DNA from: Nocardioides bizhenqiangii
GTDB lineage: Bacteria; Actinomycetota; Actinomycetes; Propionibacteriales; Nocardioidaceae
Direction of reading: 5' to 3'
Length of the DNA: 64,000 nt
Assembly: GCF_034661235.1 (NCBI RefSeq)
Contig: NZ_CP141059.1
Span: 2,665,501 to 2,729,500, forward strand
The notes beneath the pieces are model-generated. The model saw nothing but the letters and a program-made list of their open reading frames with translations, did no database searches and was not told the DNA's origin. Made by a program: the position numbers and the translations under genes. Shown piece after piece: positions 45,872 to 54,180 of the stretch. Within the stretch, counting starts at the first letter, position 1. Each line of letters opens with the position of its first letter.

Positions 45872-46279
45872 ATGGCCAAGTACCTGTTGCTGAAGCACTA
45901 CCGGGGCGCACCGGAACCGGCGAACAACGTGCCGATGGACCAGTGGACGCCGGAGGAGATCTCGGACCACATCCAGTTCATGCGTGACTTCGCCTCTCGG
46001 GTCGAGACGACCGGCGAGTTCGTCGACGGGCAGGCACTCGCACCCGAGGGCGCCTGGGTCCGGTACGACGGCGAGGGTCGTCCGCCGGTCACCGACGGAC
46101 CCTTTGCCGAGACCAAGGACCTGATCGCCGGGTGGTACGTGATCGACGTGGACAGCTACGACCGGGCGATCGAGCTCGCAGGCGAGCTGTCGGCCGCGCC
46201 CGGTGCCGGAGGGAAGCCGATCCACGAGTGGCTCGAGGTCCGGCCGTTCATGGCCGAGCCTCCCACCGTGACGGAGTGA
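45872..46279 (+). CDS. YCII-related DGPF-domain protein
   Basis: This 135-residue protein has the DGPF/YciI signature VTDGPFAETKDLIAGWYVID (about 75-94) and a PFMAEP end. GAGGAGA lies before ATG 45872. DGPF proteins are the constant neighbours of ECF42-type sigma factors, and here the sigma gene overlaps its stop as GTGA. Their biochemical role is unsettled; in Streptomyces they are targets of the linked sigma factor (family knowledge). Confidence 0.9.
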   Translation: MAKYLLLKHYRGAPEPANNVPMDQWTPEEISDHIQFMRDFASRVETTGEFVDGQALAPEGAWVRYDGEGRPPVTDGPFAETKDLIAGWYVIDVDSYDRAIELAGELSAAPGAGGKPIHEWLEVRPFMAEPPTVTE

Positions 46280-47442
46280 CCCGGATGGAGGCGGCGGTGG
46301 ACGAGACCCTGCTGCGGTCCCTGACCCCTGCCGTCATCGGCATCCTCGTCCGCCGCGGAGCCGACTTCGCGGCGGCCGAGGACGCCGTCCAGGAGAGCCT
46401 GCTCGAGGCGCTGCGGGTGTGGCCGGAGAACCCTCCGCGCGACCCGAAGCCCTGGCTGGTGAAGGTGGCCTGGCGCAAGTTCATCGACGCCACCCGCGCG
46501 GACGCCTCTCGCCGGCGGCGGGAGGAGCGGCTCGAGGCCGAGCCGTCGCCCGGCGCCGGCGCGGCCCTCGACGACACGCTCCAGCTCTACTTCCTCTGCG
46601 CGCACCCGTCGCTGACGCCCGCCTCGGCGGTGGCGCTGACCCTGCGTGCCGTCGGCGGTCTGACGACCCGCCAGATCGCCGAGGCCTACCTCGTGCCCGA
46701 AACGACGATGGGCCAGCGGATCAGCCGCGCCAAGCGCACGGTCGCGGACGTCCGGTTCGACCAGACCGGTGACGTCGCCACCGTCGTCCGGGTCCTCTAC
46801 CTGGTCTTCAACGAGGGCTACTCCGGCGACGTCGACCTCGCCGCCGAGGCGATCCGGCTGACGCGTCAGCTCGCGACCCTCTCCGACCACCCTGAGGTCG
46901 CCGGCCTGCTCGCCCTGATGCTGCTGCACCACGCCCGTCGTCCCGCACGGAAGCGGGCCGACGGCAGCCTGGTGCCGCTCGCCGAGCAGGACCGGAGCCG
47001 GTGGGACACCGGCCTCATCGCGGAGGGAGTGGAGATCCTGCAGCGGGCACTTGCCCGCGACCAGGTCGGGGAGTTCCAGGCGCAGGCCGCCATCGCGGCT
47101 CTTCACGCCGACGCCCAGCGCGCCGAAGAGACCGACTGGGTCCAGATCGTCGAGTGGTACGACGAGCTGGTGCGGGTGACGGACAGCCCGATCGCCCGTC
47201 TCAACCGGGCGGTCGCGGTCGGCGAGGCCGACGGTGCCCGGGCCGGTCTGGCGGCGCTGGCCCGGCTGGACCCCTCCCTCCCCCGCTACACCGCGGTCGC
47301 GGCGTACCTCCACGACCGCGACGGCGACCCGGTGACGGCCGCCCGCCTGTATGCGCAGGCGGCCCTGGTAGCGCCGAACCTGGCCGAGCGTGACCACCTC
47401 AACCGGCAGGCGGCGCGGATCAACGCGACGGCTCGCCGCTGA
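46276..47442 (+). CDS. ECF42-type RNA polymerase sigma factor with C-terminal TPR-like extension
   Basis: GTG 46276 (GTGA overlap) gives 388 residues; ATG 46285, with GGAG eight bases upstream, is an equally possible start. Region 2 covers about 15-85 (FAAAEDAVQESLLEALRVWP), region 4 about 110-175 (LTLRAVGGLTTRQIAEAYLV followed by ETTMGQRISRAKR). The remaining 200 residues (VLYLVFNEGYSGDVDLAAEA, RLNRAVAVGEADGARAGLAA) are the helical DUF6596 extension that defines this group and is needed for its activity. There is no anti-sigma factor gene. It probably controls the upstream DGPF gene. Confidence 0.9.
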   Translation: MTRMEAAVDETLLRSLTPAVIGILVRRGADFAAAEDAVQESLLEALRVWPENPPRDPKPWLVKVAWRKFIDATRADASRRRREERLEAEPSPGAGAALDDTLQLYFLCAHPSLTPASAVALTLRAVGGLTTRQIAEAYLVPETTMGQRISRAKRTVADVRFDQTGDVATVVRVLYLVFNEGYSGDVDLAAEAIRLTRQLATLSDHPEVAGLLALMLLHHARRPARKRADGSLVPLAEQDRSRWDTGLIAEGVEILQRALARDQVGEFQAQAAIAALHADAQRAEETDWVQIVEWYDELVRVTDSPIARLNRAVAVGEADGARAGLAALARLDPSLPRYTAVAAYLHDRDGDPVTAARLYAQAALVAPNLAERDHLNRQAARINATARR

Positions 47443-47449
47443 GCCGCGG

Positions 47450-49156
47450 TCAGCCCACCTTGCGGAACGGTGCCGCCTCGAGGTGGGCGAACTGGAAGAC
47501 GTCGTCGGGGACGCCGGGCGCAGCGGGTGCGGCGTCGCTGCCGACGAGCGTGATCCGCAGCGTGTCGCCCTCGAGCGTGTAGCGGTACTCGTACGACGCG
47601 AGCCCGGTCTCCTCGAAGAGGATCCGGTCACCCTGGACGCTGAAGGTGCCCTCCTGTGCCGGCTCGGCGGGGCCGCCGTCGACGCTGACGAGTGCCTGCC
47701 ACACGTCGCCGTGCAGCTCGAGGATGCTCGCGAGGTGCTGCTCGGCACCGTTGGCCTCGAAGACGAAGCGCGCCGCCTTGCGGCCCCACTCCTCGGCGAC
47801 CATCGCCTCTGTGACCTCACCGCCCTGCCAGGTGCCCTCGATCGGGCTCGCCGCGCCCGGCTCCTCGGCCTCCGTGGTCTCCTCCGTGGGCGGCGCGGGT
47901 GGGTCGGTGATCTCCGGCCCGGTGGTGGGCTCGACCACGACCGGCTCGATGACGTGGTCGAAGGCCACGGCACCGTCGAGGACGGCGTACGCGCCGTACG
48001 CCGTCAACGTGGTGTCGCCGTAGTCGTCGATGTCGTAGGTACCGAGCACCGACTCGCGGTCCTTCGTGCCGAAGACCGCCTCCACGACGGCGGCGCGCCC
48101 GGCGTCGTCCGATCCGGCGTCGTCACCGGCACGATCGATGGCGTCGAGCACCAGGCTCATCGCCTCGTAGCCGTAGATGGCGTACGGCTCGGGGTCGTGT
48201 CCGTACACCTCGTGGAAGTCGCGGTAGAACCGCTGCCCGGCCGCCGGGAACTCCAGCTCGTCGAGCGTCGGGTTGGTGAGGAAGACCCGGTCCTCGACCT
48301 CCTCGTCGATCCCGTCGGTGAACGCCAGCTCGGCACATCCGTCGGGGAAGAACATCCGCAGCTCGGGCAGGGCCTGGCCCGCGTCGTTCGCGACCTGGGT
48401 GGCGCCGTCCATCGTGATACCGGCGAACAGGAGACAGTCCGGAGCCGCCGACCTCACCTGGCCGAACGACCCGGGCTCGTCCAGGGTGACCCGACCGACG
48501 ACGTCCAGGCCGGCATCGGCGGCGCTGCGCTCCACGGCGTCGGCCAGCCCGAGACCGTAGGTCTCGTCGTGGTGGACGATGAACACCGTCGAGCACTCCC
48601 GCTCCCTCATCTCACCGACGAGCGCGCCCGCCTGCACGTGGTCCGCCGGGACCACGCGTGCGTAGGTCCGCTTCCCCGACGGGTAGTAGACGTCGGGCTC
48701 CCCGGGCTCCCCGCCGTCGCTGCGGGTCAAGCCCGCGTAGGTGTTGGAGGGCGAGACCTGCGCGATGCCGGCATCGTTGAGGATCGGGAGCGAGACCATC
48801 GTCGCATCGGAGTTGAAGTCACCGAGGTAGGCGACGGTGCTCGGGTCGTTCGCGGCCTCCCAGGCGTTGGCCGCGACCCGCTCGGGCGTCCAGGAGCCGA
48901 CCTCCGGGTCGGCGTCGTCGAGCGACACGTACTTGATGTCGTAGCCACCCGCACGCCCCTCGCGCTCATCCAGGGCGAGCTCGAAAGCGCGCACGATGTC
49001 CTCGGACTGCGGACGGGAGTCGCCCTGCAGCGGGAGGCTCGAGTAGATGGTCAGCTCGCCGCGGCTCTCCGGACGGTCCGCGGACTCGTCCGTTCCGCAC
49101 GCCGTGAGGACTCCGACCTGGACGATGCCGACGATGACGGCGATCCGCTTGTCCAT
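47450..49156 (-). CDS. Branched-chain amino acid-type substrate-binding lipoprotein with extra C-terminal domain
   Basis: The 568-residue product has a signal peptide with lipobox LTAC (17-20) and a periplasmic-binding-protein type I fold: LTIYSSLPLQGDSRPQSEDI near 35, AYLGDFNSDATMVSLPILND, AGIAQVSPSNTYAGLTR and VFIVHHDETYGLGLADAV. After a Pro/Glu/Thr linker (about 408-433) comes a beta-rich module of 130 residues (PIEGTWQGGEVTEAMV, QHLASILELHGDVWQALVSV, YEYRYTLEGDTLRITLVGSD), which looks like a lipocalin-like domain. No permease or ATPase genes are adjacent, so it may be an orphan sensor-type binding protein. Confidence 0.78.
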   Translation of the reverse strand: MDKRIAVIVGIVQVGVLTACGTDESADRPESRGELTIYSSLPLQGDSRPQSEDIVRAFELALDEREGRAGGYDIKYVSLDDADPEVGSWTPERVAANAWEAANDPSTVAYLGDFNSDATMVSLPILNDAGIAQVSPSNTYAGLTRSDGGEPGEPDVYYPSGKRTYARVVPADHVQAGALVGEMRERECSTVFIVHHDETYGLGLADAVERSAADAGLDVVGRVTLDEPGSFGQVRSAAPDCLLFAGITMDGATQVANDAGQALPELRMFFPDGCAELAFTDGIDEEVEDRVFLTNPTLDELEFPAAGQRFYRDFHEVYGHDPEPYAIYGYEAMSLVLDAIDRAGDDAGSDDAGRAAVVEAVFGTKDRESVLGTYDIDDYGDTTLTAYGAYAVLDGAVAFDHVIEPVVVEPTTGPEITDPPAPPTEETTEAEEPGAASPIEGTWQGGEVTEAMVAEEWGRKAARFVFEANGAEQHLASILELHGDVWQALVSVDGGPAEPAQEGTFSVQGDRILFEETGLASYEYRYTLEGDTLRITLVGSDAAPAAPGVPDDVFQFAHLEAAPFRKVG

Positions 49157-49291
49157 CTGTCTTCCTGCCTCCTGGAGGCCTCCCCGGTTCGGAGGCTAGT
49201 CCTGAGCGGTGGGGGTCGTCGACCGTTCGTCGAAGGTGAGGCTTGTGGAGGAGCGCGGCGGGGACGGTCACGATCGGGCAGGCTGCCGCGC

Positions 49292-49723
49292 ATGGGGTAC
49301 GACGGCGCGGGTGGGCTCCGGGAGCCCGTCGACCGGACCGTGCAGCAGCTGCTGCGCCGGGCCGTCGTCGACCACGCTCTCGCGGAGCGCCGCCGGGAGT
49401 TCCCTCCGGCACTCAACGTCGGCGTGCCCGGCGTCCGCTCCCGACAGTTCGAGATCACGCCGCCGCTCGACCACGCGGTGCGCACCGACATCGTCGAGGC
49501 GATGCTCAGGCCTGCGGTCGAGAAAGGGGTGGTGCCCCTGCTGTGGCTCACCCGGCGCGGCGACACCGCCCCGCACGACGTCGACGGCGCCTGGTCAGCC
49601 GCGGTGCACGCCGCAGGGGGCGAGCTCGGGCTCGCGCTCGGCCTGGTGATCGTCACCCGGCGCAGCTGGCACGACCCGCGGACCGGCGTGTGTCGCACCT
49701 GGAAGCGGATCCGGGTGCGGTGA
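49292..49723 (+). CDS. Conserved hypothetical protein
   Basis: ATG 49292 gives 143 residues. Notable segments are VDRTVQQLLRRAVVDHALAE, a central LLWLTRRGDTAPHDVDGAWS and the end VIVTRRSWHDPRTGVCRTWK. I do not recognise a named family, though the LxxVxTRxxWxDPRxGVxRxWKRxR ending looks conserved in style. There are no membrane segments. It is flanked by leftward genes on both sides and is transcribed alone; a much longer open frame reaching back to 47390 is antisense shadow of the binding-protein gene. Confidence 0.55.
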   Translation: MGYDGAGGLREPVDRTVQQLLRRAVVDHALAERRREFPPALNVGVPGVRSRQFEITPPLDHAVRTDIVEAMLRPAVEKGVVPLLWLTRRGDTAPHDVDGAWSAAVHAAGGELGLALGLVIVTRRSWHDPRTGVCRTWKRIRVR

Positions 49724-49747
49724 CGCGCTTGCCTCTACGCCCGTCGT

Positions 49748-51208
49748 CTACCAGCGGTGGACGGGGACGTTGGCGTGCATCCCGTCGCGGTAGACGGCAA
49801 GGACCGACCGGATCGCGTCGTAGCGTTCCTCGTCCTCGCGCTCGGCCATCTGCCGGACGAACCACTCGGCTCCGTTGGTGTTGGTCAGGCAGCGGCCTTC
49901 GATGATCGCGAGGTAGTGCTCGGCCTCCGAGCGGTCGACGCCCCAGGCAGCCAGCCCTTCGTAAGCCATCGGCAGCAACCGGCGCAGCACCAGCTCGGTC
50001 GCGCGCACCCGGCCGACGCCCGGCCAGTAGATCTCGGCCTCGATCCCGTCGCGGGCCGCGACGTGGAAGTTCTCCTCCGCCGCGCTGAACGACATCTGCG
50101 ACCACAGCGGGCGTTGGCTCTCGGCGAGGGTGCGCACCAGCCCGAAGTAGAACGCGGCGTTGGCGACGATGTCGGCGACGGTCGGTCCGGCCGCGAGCGC
50201 GCGGTTCTCGACGCGGAGGTGCGGCCTCCCGCCGGCGATGTCGTAGACCGGACGGTTCCACCGGTAGATGGTGCCGTTGTGGAGCCGCAGCTCCGAGAGG
50301 TTCGGCGTGCCACCTGCCTCGAGGACCGTCAGCGGGTCCTCGTCGTCGGTCACCGGCAGCAACGCCGGGAAGTAGCGGACGTTCTCCTCGAACAGGTCGA
50401 AGACCGACGTGATCCAGCGCTCCCCGAACCACACCCGCGGCCGCACGCCCTGGGCCTTGAGCTCCTCGCTGCGGGTGTCGGTGGCCTGCTCGAAGAGGGG
50501 GATGCGGGTCTCCCGCCACAGCTGCTTGCCGAGGAGGTACGGCGAGTTCGCCGCGAGGGCGACCTGCACACCGGCGATCGCCTGCGATGCGTTCCAATAG
50601 GCGGCGAAGCGATCCGGCGGGGTCTGGACGTGGAACTGAGTGCTCGTGCACGCGGCCTCGGGGAGGATCGAGTCGGCCGTGGTGCGGAGCAGGTCGGCGC
50701 CGCGGATCTCGATGGTGATGTCCTCGCCCCGGGCGGCCAGCACCTGCTCGCTCAGGAGGCGGTAGCGCGGGTTGCTGCTGATGGCGTCGATCGAGAGGTG
50801 TTCGTCGGTCAGGGTGGGCAGGATGCCGATCATGACGATCTCGGCCCCGACGTCGGCCGTGCGCCGCTCCGCCTCGTTGAGGCTTCGTCGCAGTCCCTCC
50901 TCGAACCCGGTCAGCCCGCCACCGCGCAACGTCGCGGGCGCCGAGTTCATCTCGATGTTGAACTGACCGAGCTCGGTCTGGAAGTCCGGGTTGGCGATCA
51001 CCTCCAGCGCCTCCGCGTTGCGGAGCGCGGGGTCGCCGACCTTGTCGACCAGGTTGAGCTCGACCTCGAGCCCGGTCATCGGATCGTCGGTGTCGAACGC
51101 CGCTTCGCGCAGCATCCGCGCGAACACGTCGAGGCATCGACGGACCTTCACGCGGTGCCGGGTCCGGTCCGCGCCGGTGAACTCCTGTGCGTCGACCTCC
51201 TCGCCCAT
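49748..51208 (-). CDS. Glutamate-cysteine ligase family protein (GCS2/COG2170)
   Basis: ATG 51208, six bases after TACTGT, gives 486 residues. GCS2 features are TGLEVELNLVDK near 45, FQTELGQFNIEMNSAPATLR near 75, STQFHVQTPP near 180, and LRLHNGTIYRWNRPVYDIAG with RPHLRVENRALAAGPTVADI near 315-345, which carry the ATP/metal and substrate residues. ATP-grasp-like carboxylate-amine ligases of this family make gamma-glutamyl bonds. Actinobacteria mostly use mycothiol, so glutathione synthesis is not assured; ergothioneine or another gamma-glutamyl product is possible. It follows DUF4192 by 20 bp but has its own promoter. Confidence 0.8.
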   Translation of the reverse strand: MGEEVDAQEFTGADRTRHRVKVRRCLDVFARMLREAAFDTDDPMTGLEVELNLVDKVGDPALRNAEALEVIANPDFQTELGQFNIEMNSAPATLRGGGLTGFEEGLRRSLNEAERRTADVGAEIVMIGILPTLTDEHLSIDAISSNPRYRLLSEQVLAARGEDITIEIRGADLLRTTADSILPEAACTSTQFHVQTPPDRFAAYWNASQAIAGVQVALAANSPYLLGKQLWRETRIPLFEQATDTRSEELKAQGVRPRVWFGERWITSVFDLFEENVRYFPALLPVTDDEDPLTVLEAGGTPNLSELRLHNGTIYRWNRPVYDIAGGRPHLRVENRALAAGPTVADIVANAAFYFGLVRTLAESQRPLWSQMSFSAAEENFHVAARDGIEAEIYWPGVGRVRATELVLRRLLPMAYEGLAAWGVDRSEAEHYLAIIEGRCLTNTNGAEWFVRQMAEREDEERYDAIRSVLAVYRDGMHANVPVHRW

Positions 51209-51214
51209 GGAGCG

Positions 51215-51220
51215 ACAGTA
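51215..51220 (-). promoter_or_regulatory. -10 element of leaderless GCS2 gene
   Basis: TACTGT on the minus strand ends 6 nt before ATG 51208, in the short gap after the DUF4192 stop. Confidence 0.45.
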
Positions 51221-51228
51221 GCCATCTT

Positions 51229-52221
51229 TCAGGCGGGCAACCCCTCGTCCCACGCGAAGTCCGCCTCGACCGCGCCGGGCGGCACCGCCTGGTCGAGGCA
51301 GTGGGCGAGGATCGCGGCGACGCCGTAGGCCGGATCGACCTCGCGACAACGGTCGATCGCGATCCACGCCAGCGCACCGTGCCCGGCCTGCCACGCGGCC
51401 CAGCCGAGCAGCGCCGCCGGTGCCGGCACCAGCGGCTCGGGGGTCCGCCGCACCGCCTCTGCCCAGAACGCCTGGTGCCGGTCGGCGACCGGTCGTCGGA
51501 TCAGTGCCCAGGCGGCGTCGCGGACCCGGACGTCCTGCATGCACCAGCCGATCCTGGCCAGTTCATCGTCGCTCGCGACGGCTCCGCGGGCGGTGTGGTC
51601 TCCGACGACCCGCTGCAGCCAGTCTCCCCAGCGGCGGCGGTCGGTGCCGGAGTGCGGCGGCTGCGCCGCGTCGAGGCCGGCCCGGGCGAGCGCCGCCTGG
51701 ACCGCACGCTGGGCGTCGCGGTCGGGCGCGACGGTCGCGACCACCGTGTCGCGGTCCTTCTCGACCACGATCCCGTGCAGCACGGCCTGGGCCGCGAACG
51801 GGTGGCCCGCGACGTCGTAGCTGATCCCCACCTCCCGGAGGTCCTTGTCGCCGAACAGGGGGTAGTAGCGCCGGCCGTCGACGCGGACCGCATCGACGAT
51901 CCGCAGGCGTGCGCGCTCGCAGCCGTGCCGGAGCGCGGTCCAGACCCGCCCCACGACCCGCTCGTCGTCGCTGTAGAAGAGGAAGACGACGCGCCGGACG
52001 CCGTTGCGCCGGGCGGGACCGATCAGCTTCTGGGCGACGTCGGTGGCGGCGGTCCGCGGGTCGGCACGGGTGGGCAGGCTGGTGCGTGCGTGGAAGACGT
52101 GCTCTCCCCCGGCGGTGATCATGACGACCGAGTCCGCCGGTCGGAACCCGAGAACGACGGGCGCCGCGGCGATCAGGTCTTCGGTGCAACGGACGTGAAG
52201 GGTCATCGGGGTCGAGGTCAT
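51229..52221 (-). CDS. DUF4192 family protein
   Basis: ATG 52221 gives 330 residues with the DUF4192 signature LIAAAPVVLGFRPADSVVMI near residue 16 and RRVVFLFYSDDERVVGRVWT near 75. The C-terminal half is helical with PAPAALLGWAAWQAGHGALA and AWIAIDRCREVDPAYGVAAI near 280, conserved in the family. Function unknown; the family is confined largely to actinobacteria. It is divergent from DNA polymerase IV across 115 bp. Longer frames from 52470 run into the polymerase gene and were rejected. Confidence 0.85.
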   Translation of the reverse strand: MTSTPMTLHVRCTEDLIAAAPVVLGFRPADSVVMITAGGEHVFHARTSLPTRADPRTAATDVAQKLIGPARRNGVRRVVFLFYSDDERVVGRVWTALRHGCERARLRIVDAVRVDGRRYYPLFGDKDLREVGISYDVAGHPFAAQAVLHGIVVEKDRDTVVATVAPDRDAQRAVQAALARAGLDAAQPPHSGTDRRRWGDWLQRVVGDHTARGAVASDDELARIGWCMQDVRVRDAAWALIRRPVADRHQAFWAEAVRRTPEPLVPAPAALLGWAAWQAGHGALAWIAIDRCREVDPAYGVAAILAHCLDQAVPPGAVEADFAWDEGLPA

Positions 52222-52324
52222 GGCACCACCGTCGGGCGCGGTCCCGACGGCCGGGATCCCCGCGGCCGCCGCCTGTGGACAGCGCGTGTCGCGCACAGGT
52301 GCCGGGACGGTAGCCGGCCCGTCG

Positions 52325-52330
52325 TACGGT
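52325..52330 (+). promoter_or_regulatory. -10 element of leaderless dinB
   Basis: TACGGT ends 6 nt before GTG 52337. I see no LexA-type SOS box in the 115-bp gap. Confidence 0.45.
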
Positions 52331-52336
52331 TCCAAC

Positions 52337-53710
52337 GTGCGCGCCCAGGCATCGGTCCTCCACCTGGACCTCGACGCGTTCTTCGCGGCGGTTGAACAGC
52401 GCGACAAGCCCTCGCTGCGCGGCAAGCCGGTCGTGGTCGGCGGGATCGGCGGCCGGGGCGTGGTGTCCACCGCCTCCTACGAGGCCAGGGCGTACGGCGT
52501 GCGCTCCGCGATGTCGACGCGGGAGGCCCGCGCCCGGTGTCCTCATGCGGCGTACCTGTCGGGTCGGTTCGACGCCTACCGGGCGACCAGTGCGGCGGTG
52601 CTGGGCCTGCTGCGCTCCTGCTCGCCGCTCGTCGAGCCGCTCTCGCTCGACGAGGCGTTCGTCGACCTGGCGCAGGCCCGGCTGGCGGACCTCGACGTGG
52701 CGACGGTGACGGCCTTCGCCGAGGAGCTGCGCGCCAGCGTGCGGGAGGTCACCGGTGGCCTGACGGCGTCGGTGGGCGTGGCCAGCTCGAAGTTCGTGGC
52801 CAAGGTCGCCAGCGACCTGGAGAAGCCGGACGGGCTCGTGGTGGTGCCGCCCGGCACCGAGCAGGACCTGCTCCGGCCGATGCACGTGTCGGTGATCCCG
52901 GGCGTCGGCCCGGCCACCGTCGAGCGACTTCGCCGGGTCGGCGTGCACACGATCGCCGACCTGCAGCAGATCAGCGAGGACGAGCTGGTGCGGATGCTGG
53001 GGAAGGCGCACGGCCACCTGCTCCACGACCTCGCCTTCGCCCGGGACGACCGGCAGGTCGAGGCCCAGCGGGAGACCAAGTCGGTCAGCGTCGAGGGCAC
53101 CTACGAGCAGGACCTCACCGACCGCAAGCTGATGGAGAGCCTGCTGACCCGGCAGGCCGCGGACGTGGCCCGGCGGCTGCGCAAGAACGGCATGTCCGGC
53201 CGCACGGTCACGATCAAGGTGCGGCTCTACGACTTCACGACCCTCAACCGGTCGGCCACCCTCCCGTCTCCGACGGACGACGAGGCCGTCGTCGCGCGGC
53301 TGGCCCGCCGCCTGCTCGAGGACCTCGACACGTCCGGGGGCGTCCGACTCCTCGGCGTCGGCGTCTCGGGACTCGCCGACTGGGTCCAGGAGGAGCTCTT
53401 CGGCCACGAGGACGACGATCCCGAGGCCGACGCCATCGCGGAACCCCCGGCGCCCGACCGGGCCGGAGCCGCCGTACCCCCGCCCGCGGACCCGCCCGCC
53501 GACCCGACCGGCGGCTACCGGCCCGGCATGGACGTCGTCCACGACGAGCACGGCCGCGGCTGGGTCTGGGGCTCCGGCAAGGGCGTCGTGACCGTGCGGT
53601 TCGAGACGGCCGAGACGCCGGTCGGCCCGGTCCGCTCCTTCGCCGTCGGCGACCCCGCCCTGACCCGCTGGCAGCATCCCCCGCCCGACGAGATGCCGAC
53701 CGATCCGTAA
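52337..53710 (+). CDS. dinB: DNA polymerase IV (Y-family, DinB/DinX) with C-terminal tail domain
   Basis: GTG 52337 gives 457 residues. Y-family motifs are VLHLDLDAFFAAVEQRD (catalytic Asp), YEARAYGVRSAMS, the SLDEAFVDLA metal site near 102, and VGVASSKFVAKVASDLEKPD. A helix-hairpin-helix follows (VIPGVGPATVERLRRVGVHT), then the little-finger domain up to about 355. After a Pro/Asp-rich linker, the last 60 residues (YRPGMDVVHDEHGRGWVWGS, VVTVRFETAETPVGPVRSF) resemble the Tudor-like tail of actinobacterial DinX and PcrA. It carries out translesion synthesis; the tail may bind RNA polymerase or another partner, by analogy only. Confidence 0.9.
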   Translation: MRAQASVLHLDLDAFFAAVEQRDKPSLRGKPVVVGGIGGRGVVSTASYEARAYGVRSAMSTREARARCPHAAYLSGRFDAYRATSAAVLGLLRSCSPLVEPLSLDEAFVDLAQARLADLDVATVTAFAEELRASVREVTGGLTASVGVASSKFVAKVASDLEKPDGLVVVPPGTEQDLLRPMHVSVIPGVGPATVERLRRVGVHTIADLQQISEDELVRMLGKAHGHLLHDLAFARDDRQVEAQRETKSVSVEGTYEQDLTDRKLMESLLTRQAADVARRLRKNGMSGRTVTIKVRLYDFTTLNRSATLPSPTDDEAVVARLARRLLEDLDTSGGVRLLGVGVSGLADWVQEELFGHEDDDPEADAIAEPPAPDRAGAAVPPPADPPADPTGGYRPGMDVVHDEHGRGWVWGSGKGVVTVRFETAETPVGPVRSFAVGDPALTRWQHPPPDEMPTDP

Positions 53711-53796
53711 TCCGCCCGCAAAGCGCCCGTCGCACTCCCGTCACCCGCGGGCAGTAGCGTGCGGTGTGCGACACGCTCGCACAGGCAAAACTAGGT

Positions 53797-53833
53797 GAGG
53801 GCCTCTTGATGGTATGAGCATCAGGAGGCCCTC
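53797..53833. terminator. Strong hairpin, possibly bidirectional terminator
   Basis: GAGGGCCTCTTGATG (53797-53811) pairs with CATCAGGAGGCCCTC (53819-53833) over a 7-nt loop with a single G-T wobble. Read on the minus strand it is followed, after 6 nt, by TTTT (53790-53787), so it better fits a leftward transcript than the end of dinB. Confidence 0.65.
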
Positions 53834-54070
53834 GGCTTGATCGGCTGCGGTGGCCCCGATCGACCCGGACTTCCGAACTCTCCGCCGGACCCGCCACCGT
53901 GGCCGACGCCCGCAGGTTGCCCCGCAGGTAAGAGAGGACTTCCGTCCGACTCCCCGATCCTTCTCGCCTGGCCCGGAGGCCCTGCGATCCGTTTCGGTAG
54001 GGAGAGTTCTACGCTGCGCCGGAGCGCCCGCACAACCCCTTTCTCGGAAGATTTTCGACATTCTTCGAGT

Positions 54071-54152
54071 CCCACAGGCTCCTCCACAGGAGCGGCGTAC
54101 TTCCTCCACAGAATCTGCTCGCACTCCACAGGAATCCGCCGGTGCCTGTGGA
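54071..54152. promoter_or_regulatory. Cluster of five phased TCCACAG boxes
   Basis: CCCACAGG 54071-54078, TCCACAGG 54083-54090, TCCACAGA 54105-54112 and TCCACAGG 54125-54132 point one way; CCTGTGGA 54145-54152 is inverted and overlaps the likely -35 of ptrB. Start-to-start spacings are 12, 22, 20 and 20 bp, close to whole helical turns. They resemble the TCCACA core of actinobacterial DnaA boxes. Confidence 0.5.
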
Positions 54153-54167
54153 TCCCCGCTCGCCGGA

Positions 54168-54173
54168 TACGGT
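54168..54173 (+). promoter_or_regulatory. -10 element of leaderless ptrB
   Basis: TACGGT ends 7 nt before GTG 54181 and supports that start over the GTGs at 54142 and 54172. Confidence 0.45.
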
Positions 54174-54180
54174 GACCGAC

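Larger units (their letters stand above)
53711..54180. other. 470-bp non-coding region between dinB and ptrB
   Basis: It contains a 15-bp-stem hairpin (53797-53833) with T4 on its minus-strand side, a long-range complementary pair GAACTCTCC (53875-53883) / GGAGAGTTC (54001-54009) enclosing several GC-rich small hairpins, and a cluster of TCCACAG boxes (54071-54152) leading into the ptrB promoter. Open frames crossing it show no protein family. The middle part may encode a structured RNA on the minus strand; see findings. Confidence 0.5.

Noticed and set aside
46132..46275. Longer N-terminus of the ECF sigma factor
   Set aside because: The upstream frame lies wholly inside the DGPF gene, and the GTGA overlap or ATG 46285 gives a normal region 2 start.
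54071..54152. Chromosomal replication origin
   Set aside because: DnaA-like boxes are present, but no dnaA, dnaN or AT-rich unwinding region lies nearby.
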